This document shows positions 44,189 through 51,828 of a stretch of DNA of 64,000 nucleotides, piece by piece (the stretch's first letter is position 1; each line of letters begins with the position of its first letter). A program made the translations under genes and the position numbers. The stretch is from JABWAN01 sp041918175 (GTDB lineage: Bacteria > Zhuqueibacterota > Zhuqueibacteria > Zhuqueibacterales > Zhuqueibacteraceae): contig JAYRWE010000024.1 of NCBI GenBank assembly GCA_041918175.1, forward strand, positions 1-64,000, read 5' to 3'. A model generated the notes under the pieces. It worked only from the letters and a program-made list of their open reading frames with translations. It made no database searches and was not told the origin of the DNA.

Positions 44189-45298
44189 TTAGTTGCGCGA
44201 ACGGCGGTTGGAGCCGCTGCTCGAATTATTATTGCTCGAACTGCTGCTGTTGCCGCTGCTGGAGGAGCCTTTCGAAGAGCTGCCGCTCGAAGAATTGCCG
44301 GAGCGCGATACGCCGGAAGATGAGCCGCCCGAATTGCCGGAGTTCGAAGAACGGCGAGACGTGCTCGTTGAACTTCCGCTTGTGCCGCGCGAAGAGGAGC
44401 CGGAATCATCCGAGCTTGAGCGCCGCGAAACTTTGTCATTTTCGGATTTTTCACGTTTCGAGGTGCGACGCTCGGAAGTAGATGAAGGCGATTTCGCCTC
44501 CGTCGGAGTCTCACGCGTGCGCGCAGGGCGGGCAACGGAAGTGCTGCCCGTGCTCGGCAAACTCACCGTTTCATCCGTGCGCGAATCCGAAGCGCCACGC
44601 CGCGCGGTGCGACGACCATCGCTCGCAGAGCCGCTGCCCTCCGTGCGCGTGTCGCGAATCGCTTCCGTATCCGTGCGTCGTGTGCGACGATAAATGCCGT
44701 CCTCGCCGCGCGCGTAGGTGGTGCCTTCGGGCTTGCTCAAATGGCTGCGATCCGAGCCGCGACGCGCGACCGCACCGCCGCTGCCTTCATCATTGCTCGA
44801 AGAGCGACGACCAAAAGGGCGCTTCTCATTCACATGCGCACGATCGCGGGGCACATAGGAAGAATTGCCCCAATAGGGATCATACCAACCCCAACGCGGT
44901 CCCCAACCCGCATAGGCATAACGATCCCACCACGGATCATAATAACCACTCCAGCGCGTGCCGCAAGACCAATCCCAGTAATCGTAGTCATGATATCCGA
45001 TGCGCACATACCAACCGGAATGAGGGTAACGATAGCGCCACGCATACCAAGGATCCCAACGATCCCAATAATAGCGGCGATAATAAGAATCATCATACAC
45101 GTAAACATTCGTTACGTGATCATAATCGCGATAATCACGATCCTCATCTTGATAATCGCGCTCATCTTCCGTCGCGGACTCGCTATACTCCGGGCGCGTT
45201 TCGACAGGCTCTTTTTTCACGACCTGCGTGTAACAACCCGTGAGCGCGAGCGCCATGAACATGGCAGCGAGAGCAAACACACTAGCTTTGAGTTTCAT
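44189..45298 (-). CDS. Low-complexity lipoprotein, Tyr/Trp/Asp-rich then Ser-rich
   Basis: 369 aa from ATG 45298. Lipobox LALTGCYTQ. Residues about 30-155 are dominated by Tyr, Trp, Asp and Arg (YRRYYWDRWDPWYAWRYRYP). After about 165 the protein is rich in Arg/Thr/Ser/Glu and ends in Ser/Gly/Asn runs (SSSGNSSSSSNNNSS). Probably surface-exposed and largely disordered at the C terminus. Similar lipoproteins occur in FCB candidate phyla. Function unknown. Confidence 0.75.
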   Translation of the reverse strand: MKLKASVFALAAMFMALALTGCYTQVVKKEPVETRPEYSESATEDERDYQDEDRDYRDYDHVTNVYVYDDSYYRRYYWDRWDPWYAWRYRYPHSGWYVRIGYHDYDYWDWSCGTRWSGYYDPWWDRYAYAGWGPRWGWYDPYWGNSSYVPRDRAHVNEKRPFGRRSSSNDEGSGGAVARRGSDRSHLSKPEGTTYARGEDGIYRRTRRTDTEAIRDTRTEGSGSASDGRRTARRGASDSRTDETVSLPSTGSTSVARPARTRETPTEAKSPSSTSERRTSKREKSENDKVSRRSSSDDSGSSSRGTSGSSTSTSRRSSNSGNSGGSSSGVSRSGNSSSGSSSKGSSSSGNSSSSSNNNSSSGSNRRSRN

Positions 45299-45561
45299 AA
45301 ACCTGCTCCTTTCAGCACTGGCTGCAAGGGTGAAATAATATAGTTTGATTACGAAGGGAAGTCGCACAGAGGTTTAACCTCTTGGGTTACTTTGTGTTCC
45401 CACATTTTTAAGGCAAGGCATATGCCAGTGGGAAGTGCGGCGAAGCTCTGCTTCTGCGCTTGTAAATAGTAGAACTTATTGCGCGAAATGCCGAAAGCAA
45501 CTGCGTATGTGTACCACAACCGTGTGTTGAACGCACGCAGGTGTGAAGAGGTTGGACAACA

Positions 45562-45987
45562 TCATCTCGTTTGAAAATGCTTCCCCACCTTCTTCAAAAC
45601 CTTCTGCAACGCTTCATCCTCAACCGCAGCAATCGCTTCTTTAATCGGCAGCCATTGGCGGCGACGGAAAAATTGTTCTTCCCAAGTGTCCAGCATCTTT
45701 GTTACGCACAACAAGAAGACGCGCACATGGCAAGTGCCGCCCCATTTTTCATAGGAATAATTTCCGATTTCGTTTTCATCTAGTTTGCCCATCACGCCCG
45801 CTTCTTCGAGCGCCTCTTTCGCTGCGGATTCCGCGGCTGAAAGCCCCGACTCAATGATGCCTTTTGGAATAATCCATCGCCCTTTGCGCGTGGTGATGAG
45901 CAGAATTTCAATCTCGCCTTTCACGTGACGATAGGGCACAACCGCGGATTGTTTGAACGAAAGCTCGGTGATCTGAAAGTCGGGCAT
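45562..45987 (-). CDS. Nudix hydrolase
   Basis: 141 aa. Nudix box near residues 42-64: GIIESGLSAAESAAKEALEEAG, matching GX5EX7REUXEEXGU except that the Arg is Lys. Substrate unknown; resembles diadenosine/diphosphoinositol-type Nudix proteins (VVPYRHVKGEIEILLITTRKGRWIIPKG). Single gene. The 263-bp gap before the lipoprotein start (45299-45561) shows nothing convincing. Confidence 0.88.
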   Translation of the reverse strand: MPDFQITELSFKQSAVVPYRHVKGEIEILLITTRKGRWIIPKGIIESGLSAAESAAKEALEEAGVMGKLDENEIGNYSYEKWGGTCHVRVFLLCVTKMLDTWEEQFFRRRQWLPIKEAIAAVEDEALQKVLKKVGKHFQTR

Positions 45988-46075
45988 GGCAGTGTATTCG
46001 CTTAAGAAACCTGTTGCTCCACACGCGGCAAATTATCATTATTTGAGGCAAAGTCAAGGCTGAGTTCTAATGAGC

Positions 46076-46195
46076 CTGAAAGACAGAAAGATGGAGGGCA
46101 GAAAAATTTTAAAGTTTACTCAATGCCCGGATGAAAATTGTTTTGATGACGTCAAGCTTTATTTTTCTGCCCGACATTTTTCTGTCTTGGCTTTT
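46076..46195. repeat. Inverted CAGAAAAATG repeat element (family A, copy 4)
   Basis: Best copy: AAAGACAGAAAGATGGAGGG on the left and its complement (46160-46190) on the right, about 120 bp total. In the divergent region between Nudix and the methyltransferase. Confidence 0.8.
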
Positions 46196-46237
46196 GTTTA
46201 AACGTTGTCTGTCTTTTTCAAAAACAGCAATCGCGTC

Positions 46238-46903
46238 ATGTCTCAACCCAGCGCTCTCATTCGCTCCAAGCAAACGGAGCCGCACGAAGATTTGCTCGCG
46301 CTGCTCGACAAGTATCGCCGCAGCGCGTTTCAAAAGCCGATTGCGGCACACACGCGCGCGGCATTCGAGCACGCGGAGCGACTCGTGCAAGCGCACGGCC
46401 GGCCTGTGATTCTCGACTCCTGCTGCGGCGTGGGCATGAGCACCGTGCATCTTGCGCGCGAATTTCGCGATCATTTCGTATTAGGCATTGACAAATCCGC
46501 GGCGCGCATTGCGAAGCACCATGCCTATCGCGATGCCGCGCTCTCAAACTACGCACTCGTGCGCGCGGACGTGATCGATTTTTGGCGTTTGGCCGTGCAG
46601 CATGAATGGCGAGTCGAACGGCATTATTTGCTCTATCCCAATCCATGGCCGAAAATCACCGCGCTCAAAAAACGCTTTCATGCACATCCCGCGTTTTTAG
46701 ATTTGATCAAGCTCGGCGCATACTTCGAGCTGCGCAGCAATTGGCCGATCTACTTGCGCGAGTTCGAAGCCGCATTCTTTCATTGCACCGGCGCACGCGG
46801 CGCCTTCGAAACCTTCACGCCCGAAACGCCCATCACACCGTTTGAGAAAAAATATTTGCGCAGCGGGCATGCGTTGTTTCGATTGAGGATTATGCGTTCG
46901 TAG
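46238..46903 (+). CDS. TrmB-like SAM-dependent methyltransferase
   Basis: 221 aa from ATG 46238. SAM motif VILDSCCGVGMSTVHLA and the TrmB-type LLYPNPWPKI segment, then a late TFTPETPITPFEKKYLRSGH. It fits tRNA (guanine-N7-)-methyltransferase, but is diverged (DSCCGVG instead of EIGFGxG), so another methylation target is possible. The last codons and TAG lie in repeat D1. Confidence 0.75.
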   Translation: MSQPSALIRSKQTEPHEDLLALLDKYRRSAFQKPIAAHTRAAFEHAERLVQAHGRPVILDSCCGVGMSTVHLAREFRDHFVLGIDKSAARIAKHHAYRDAALSNYALVRADVIDFWRLAVQHEWRVERHYLLYPNPWPKITALKKRFHAHPAFLDLIKLGAYFELRSNWPIYLREFEAAFFHCTGARGAFETFTPETPITPFEKKYLRSGHALFRLRIMRS

Positions 46904-46962
46904 TGACGCCTTCAGGCGTTTGATGTCGATTAGATTAAAATGCCTAAAGGCATCACTACGAA
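46897..46962. repeat. GTAGTGACGCCTTCAGGCG palindrome (family D, copy 1)
   Basis: TTCGTAGTGACGCC at one end and CATCACTACGAA at the other, with CCTTCAGGCG and GCCTAAAGGC inside. Copies at 56507 and 57733. Could also stop transcription from both convergent genes. Confidence 0.75.
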
Positions 46963-47020
46963 CTCATGCCGTGGCTGGACAGTTTACTTGGCTCCTTGGC
47001 TCCTTCTCCCTTTTGGCTCT

Positions 47021-49222
47021 TTACCTCAACACCGCCATCTTCTTCATCTGCACAAAACCGCCGCCTTCCAACCGATAAAAATAAATTCCTGCGGGCACAA
47101 TTCTACCCAAATCATCTTTTCCGTCCCAACGCGCGCTGTAATAACCCGCGCGTTGTTCACGTTGCACGAGCACACGCACTTGCTGCCCAATCAAATTATA
47201 AATCGCCAGCTTGATCTCGCCCGCAACGCTTGCGGGAAGTTCATACGCAATCGTCGTGACCTCGCGAACGGGATTGGGGCGGCTATGATGCAACGCAAAT
47301 TTTTTCGGTAATGAATTGGGAGCATTGTCATCAACACGAGTGTTGCCAATCGTCAACTCCACGGGCACGCTCGTGACGGGATGAACGGGATCATTCGCAT
47401 GAATCTCGATGGTAGCGAGGTGAGTGCCGGCCTGCAATCGCTCCGTATTGATCGCAAGCGGCACGACGACATTACTCCCGCCTTGCACTCGCGCGGAATC
47501 AATGCCAAATTGCAGCCAGAAAGTGGAAGAAGAATCGCGCACGCTAAAATTTAAATCCAATATACCGAGATTCGAGACGATTAACGAGTCGGTGAACACG
47601 ATGTCGGGCAATAAAGCCCAACGCAACTGTCGTGGCTGCACCGCAATCTTCGGCGCAAAATCGCCGCGCAGATAGAACGAAAAATATTCGCCGCCGCTCG
47701 CGGCACGCGGCGCATAACCTACTCGCCCGCTGTCGTCCGCGGCGGAAATGAAATAATAAATGCGCTGCTTGCCATTCAACGGAGGAATCTCCGCGACAAA
47801 CTCTTGCGCAATGCCGGTCGGCGTCATCGCGATAGATTGAAACGGCGCAATGCCGGTCGTGTTATAGTGCAGCCAAACTTGTCCACGCGCCAACGCCACC
47901 GGCTGCGTGAGAATGATCGGCGCAGAAACCTGCGCAGTGATGCGATATGGCCCAATCGTGTTGATCGTATCTGCGAGCGGCGCGTGCGCGACGATCGGCT
48001 CTTCACCCACGACATACGCGAGAAACAAATTCGGTCCGCGATTTTCATCGATCAACTGTTTAATCGCACTCGTGTCAGGATGAAACGCGTTGCCCACTTC
48101 GGGAGTGAGAGAAAAAATTTTCGGCTTCGAGGTTTGTTCGCCATAGAACCAATCATCCGCCTCGCCATTCACCGAGTAGCCGACCGTCTCCACGCCGAGG
48201 CCAGCATGATAATCGTGATATGCAACCATGCTATCCGCGAGTGCAACGAAGCTTGCATGATCCGGCGTGTGCTGCGGAATATAGCCCCACGGATAAATCA
48301 ACAGATTGCCGAATGAATGATAAGACAGCGCCGCGCGAAAGCGGCGCGTGAGCACGAAGTCTCGCAACGCCGCGGTTTCCGGCTCGGAAAAAGGTGCAGT
48401 GCCGCGATACGTTCCGCTGCTGCCGCTCGGGCTGGAACCGATGTTGTCATAGCCCCATTTGAAAGCATAATTGCGATTGAGATCAACCCCGAACGAGCCG
48501 CCCGCATTGCGTCGCCGATTCTTGCGCCACCACAAATCTTGTTGATGCACATAATCCAGTCCGTCGGGATTCAAAGTGGGGATGAGCCAAATTTGGCGCT
48601 CGTTGACGAGATAGGTGACGTAAGGATCGCTGCCGTAATTTTGCAGCAAGTAGTTCATGAAATCGAGCACGATCTCCGGCGTGATGATTTCGCGCGCGTG
48701 ATGATTGCCGATGATGAGCACCTCGGCCTCGTCTTCGTCCGCGAGCACGTTGTCCGAAATTTTCACGGCCCAAATGTCGCGGTCGGCGAGCGTTTGCGTC
48801 TTCTCCCAACTGTCGCCAATATCAACAAGCTGCACGAGCGTAGGATAAAACGCCTCGGCAAGTTGCAGCTCCGTGAGCGTTTCTCCGTAGTCGTGAAAGC
48901 GGTCAAGATAACCCTGCGCGCGCAACGCGAGCGCGAAGGTTTCGAGATTGGCGTTAAGCGTCGTATAGGCCACGCCCAGGCTGGCAAGCCGAGCGCGGTC
49001 GTCCTGCGTGGCGATAACTTCAAAAGCGTTTTGTTGAGGATCAAACTCCGCCACATCCAAATCGAGTGCGAGAAGTTTTTCCAATGTGGATTGATCGAGT
49101 GCGCGCGCATCAATGTGCAGCATGTGGCGCGGCGCGTTTCGATATTCCGGCGCTTGCGCATGCAGTGGCTTTATTAAACAAAACAAAAGCAGGACGGCGA
49201 GCAACGACGCAGAAACTTTCAT
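47021..49222 (-). CDS. Secreted M14 zinc carboxypeptidase with T9SS sorting domain
   Basis: 733 aa from ATG 49222. Signal 1-23; propeptide-like part to about 110; M14 domain with zinc ligands His175 and Glu178 (NHHAREI), a later His in SYHSFGNLLIYPWG, and catalytic Glu in LTPEVGNAFHP. Then a beta-sandwich region with HYNTTGIAPFQS and a choice-of-anchor-like repeat, and a C-terminal T9SS sorting domain (HHSRPNPVREVTTIAYELP, ending MKKMAVLR). Exported peptidase that probably stays on the surface. Confidence 0.88.
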   Translation of the reverse strand: MKVSASLLAVLLLFCLIKPLHAQAPEYRNAPRHMLHIDARALDQSTLEKLLALDLDVAEFDPQQNAFEVIATQDDRARLASLGVAYTTLNANLETFALALRAQGYLDRFHDYGETLTELQLAEAFYPTLVQLVDIGDSWEKTQTLADRDIWAVKISDNVLADEDEAEVLIIGNHHAREIITPEIVLDFMNYLLQNYGSDPYVTYLVNERQIWLIPTLNPDGLDYVHQQDLWWRKNRRRNAGGSFGVDLNRNYAFKWGYDNIGSSPSGSSGTYRGTAPFSEPETAALRDFVLTRRFRAALSYHSFGNLLIYPWGYIPQHTPDHASFVALADSMVAYHDYHAGLGVETVGYSVNGEADDWFYGEQTSKPKIFSLTPEVGNAFHPDTSAIKQLIDENRGPNLFLAYVVGEEPIVAHAPLADTINTIGPYRITAQVSAPIILTQPVALARGQVWLHYNTTGIAPFQSIAMTPTGIAQEFVAEIPPLNGKQRIYYFISAADDSGRVGYAPRAASGGEYFSFYLRGDFAPKIAVQPRQLRWALLPDIVFTDSLIVSNLGILDLNFSVRDSSSTFWLQFGIDSARVQGGSNVVVPLAINTERLQAGTHLATIEIHANDPVHPVTSVPVELTIGNTRVDDNAPNSLPKKFALHHSRPNPVREVTTIAYELPASVAGEIKLAIYNLIGQQVRVLVQREQRAGYYSARWDGKDDLGRIVPAGIYFYRLEGGGFVQMKKMAVLR

Positions 49223-49347
49223 CGCGATGCTCCAAGGTTTGAGGTGAGACAACACGAGATGATAGAAGGAGGCGGCCCTTTTACGGAAGGAAAAGTAAAG
49301 CGAAGGTCGGCAAAGAGCAATCGGAAAAATGCGGCTGGTGGCGCGCT

Positions 49348-50499
49348 TCAGCTAATGAACTCGAAGTAGTTGTCGCGATGCACGGTTTGAAAGCTGGCGT
49401 TGGGATAAGTTGCGAGCCATTCCTGCGGGGGCTTGGCTTCCTGCGCCTGCCATTTCATTTCATAGCCGAAGAGCCGGCCTTCGCGCTCTTCAATCAGATC
49501 GACTTCTTTTTTATCGTACGTGCGCCAGAAATAAAAATGAGTAAACTCGCGCAGGTATTCTTGCCGCTTGATGCGTTCCACGATGACATAGTTCTCCCAC
49601 AATTGGCCAATATCGTTGCGCATGGGCAGCGGGTTGAAATTGCCGATGAGCGCGTTGCGAATGCCATTATCATAAAAATAAAACCTCGAGCTTTTGCTGA
49701 TCTCCTTGCGCAGGTTGCGGCTAAACGCGCTCATGCGATGAACCACGAAAACTTTTTCCAGCAGATCGAGGTAACGTTCCACCGTATTCTTGCTCATTCC
49801 CAATTGTGTGCCCAACTCATTCAATGAAACTTCTTTGCCAATTTGAAAGGCAATGAGCTGCAAAAGCTGCACAAGCTTATGCGAATGGCGAATACCTTCC
49901 AAAGCCAAAATATCTTTCAATAAATAAGAGTTGACCAATTCGCGGAGGTATTCTTCGCGTTGCGCCTTGCCGGATTGTGTAACGACTTCGGGGTAAGCGC
50001 CAAAGAGCAATCGCGCTTCCAAGTTGGCCGCGGTTTCGTGGCGCTTTTCCATTTGCGAAATCTCCATCTGCGCCAATGGAAAAAGTTTTAGAACATGCTT
50101 TCGGCCCGTCAAAGGTTCGCCCACATCTTTGGCAAGATCAAATGAAGAAGAGCCGGTCGCAATGACTTTCACTTGCGGTAAATGATCAACAATGAGTTTG
50201 AGATTCAAGCCGATCTTTTCAACGTATTGGGCTTCATCAATCACCAACAAGGTGTGATGGCCCACAAAACTTTTGAGTTTTTCCAGCGACTGGCTCCCCA
50301 AATATTCTCGCACCACTATGTCATCACCACTGACCGACAAGATACGATCTGCTTCCGCGGGATTTTCTTCGCGATAGCGCGTGATAAAATTTTTGACAAG
50401 CGTAGTCTTGCCCACACGCCGTGCGCCATAAAGTACAATGACCTTTGCGGGCATGAGCGCTTGCCGCAAATTTTCAGCTTGTCTTTGGGGAATATACAT
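49348..50499 (-). CDS. DUF4143-type AAA ATPase
   Basis: 383 aa. Walker A LYGARRVGKTTLV, Walker B LLVIDEAQYVE, arginine-rich sensor region, then a C-terminal DUF4143 domain with a PD-(D/E)XK-like core (FYFWRTYDKKEVDLIEER, GYEMKW). Common, widely transferred family; proposed links to mobile DNA and defence. Single gene. Confidence 0.85.
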   Translation of the reverse strand: MYIPQRQAENLRQALMPAKVIVLYGARRVGKTTLVKNFITRYREENPAEADRILSVSGDDIVVREYLGSQSLEKLKSFVGHHTLLVIDEAQYVEKIGLNLKLIVDHLPQVKVIATGSSSFDLAKDVGEPLTGRKHVLKLFPLAQMEISQMEKRHETAANLEARLLFGAYPEVVTQSGKAQREEYLRELVNSYLLKDILALEGIRHSHKLVQLLQLIAFQIGKEVSLNELGTQLGMSKNTVERYLDLLEKVFVVHRMSAFSRNLRKEISKSSRFYFYDNGIRNALIGNFNPLPMRNDIGQLWENYVIVERIKRQEYLREFTHFYFWRTYDKKEVDLIEEREGRLFGYEMKWQAQEAKPPQEWLATYPNASFQTVHRDNYFEFIS

Positions 50500-50611
50500 T
50501 GACCATTCCTTGATAAATTCTGTCAGTCAGTAGACAGAATTTATTCGAATTTGGTCAAAAAGCAAGCTGTGGCTATGAAATTCTCAAAAGGGCTTAAGCT
50601 CAGGCCAGTTT

Positions 50612-50836
50612 TTAATTGCACGCACATCCGCCGCCTGAGCCACCCATGCCGCCTGTGCTCGCTTCCAACGTTTCCAACCAATGACGCTCCGTTGCTTCCT
50701 CGCCCTGCGCTTGTTTGAAATCCATAATGCGCAACGCCAAGTGCTCGCGCTCATAAGGCTTCACTGCCGCGCATGCGTTCAAGAGCATCGCCGCGCTCAC
50801 CGCCAAAAGCATAAACCATCCGCGTACTCGTGACAT
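50612..50836 (-). CDS. DUF4266-like lipoprotein with Gly/Cys tail
   Basis: 74 aa from ATG 50836 with AAAGGAA upstream. Lipobox MLLNACAAVKPYEREHLA, a short helix (LRIMDFKQAQGEEATERHWLE), then the tail GGMGGSGGGCACN, whose two Cys end the protein. This is the DUF4266 form, from memory often encoded with thioredoxin-like, DUF3570 and ApbE proteins. The tail could bind metal or be a disulfide substrate of the nearby thioredoxin. Last gene of the redox cluster. Confidence 0.8.
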   Translation of the reverse strand: MSRVRGWFMLLAVSAAMLLNACAAVKPYEREHLALRIMDFKQAQGEEATERHWLETLEASTGGMGGSGGGCACN

Positions 50837-51040
50837 ATCTGTTCCTTTCATTTTTCTCTGAAACCGACATTCGCTTTTTTTGTTTTGTCGCTGCTTCACC
50901 GAGGGTTCGTCTCCGCTTGTTTCTCTAGGTGATCTTTTCAAAGCAGAGTGACTTCAAAGCGACGGCATCCCGCTGCCGAGCTGTGATTTTCAAAATCGGT
51001 GGTGGCAAATATAAGTCGCCAACCCGCACGCTCCCCCACT

Positions 51041-51562
51041 TCAATCTCCAGATCGCGACTTGCCGCTCGCTGCGCCATTTGCCTTTTGCTCCAACAATTC
51101 TTCAATCTCGTTTAAAATGCGCTTCCACTCTTTGCCGTCATAGCCGCTGTGGACGTAGCGCAAATTGCCGTTGCGGTCAATGAGATAACTGCTCGGCATA
51201 GTTTCGGGATCATAGAGCTTCGTCACTTTCTTCGCGCCGTCCCACAACGTCTCGAACTTGAGGTTGTACTTGTTCACGAAGCTTCTCGCATTTTCCATTT
51301 CATTGTCCACCGACACCGCGAGAATCACCAACCCGCGCTTGCCGAGATTTTCCTGCAACAATGAAAGCTCGGGCAACTCCTCGCGGCACGGCGCGCACCA
51401 CGTTGCCCAAAAATTCAACAACACCACTTTGCCGCGCAAGCTTGACAACGAAACCTCTTTACCGCTGAGTGAAGCCAAAGTAAAGTCGCGCGCCTTCGCG
51501 CCGGGCTTGATTTCCGGCGAAGTCGCGAATAAGCTGAGAGCTAATATCATTTGAGTGAGCAT
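51041..51562 (-). CDS. TlpA-like thioredoxin
   Basis: 173 aa. Short N-terminal hydrophobic segment (about 1-14), then AhpC/TSA-type redoxin with the active site WATWCAPC (Cys56, Cys59), FETLWDGAKKV and TMPSSYLIDRNG. Exported reductant for extracytoplasmic disulfides or cytochrome maturation. Between the diheme protein and the DUF4266 lipoprotein on the same strand, so likely part of one envelope redox function. Confidence 0.88.
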   Translation of the reverse strand: MLTQMILALSLFATSPEIKPGAKARDFTLASLSGKEVSLSSLRGKVVLLNFWATWCAPCREELPELSLLQENLGKRGLVILAVSVDNEMENARSFVNKYNLKFETLWDGAKKVTKLYDPETMPSSYLIDRNGNLRYVHSGYDGKEWKRILNEIEELLEQKANGAASGKSRSGD

Positions 51563-51601
51563 GTGTCCTCTTTAAGAATGATTTGTGATACTTTTTTAGA
51601 A

Positions 51602-51694
51602 ATGTCATCCTGTAAGGACCTTCCCTCGTGCTCGGAACAACGTTTGTTTGGAGAGAGGTTTCGAGCACGAGGGAAGATTCTTCCAGAATGACAT
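51602..51694. repeat. Palindromic TGTCATCCTGTAAGG element (family C, copy 2)
   Basis: Outer ATGTCATCCTG pairs with CAGAATGACAT; inner TTCCCTCGTGCTCG pairs with CGAGCACGAGGGAA (14 bp). Relative of 30496-30587, and it abuts a family B element. Confidence 0.85.
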
Positions 51695-51720
51695 GAGGCG
51701 GGAACGTTTCTCTTTTAACG

Positions 51721-51793
51721 TGTCATTCAGGAGGAATCTTTTTAAGCACTGGACATGATCACCAGCGAGTAAAAGGATTCCTTCTGAATGACA
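51721..51793. repeat. 73-bp palindromic element (family B, copy 3)
   Basis: TGTCATTCAGGAGGAATC and GATTCCTTCTGAATGACA ends, same length and interior as the 26414 copy. Fills the gap between tlpA-like and diheme genes with C2. Confidence 0.85.
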
Positions 51794-51828
51794 AATCTAT
51801 GAGAGAGTGCGCTAGCAGCACGCGCACC

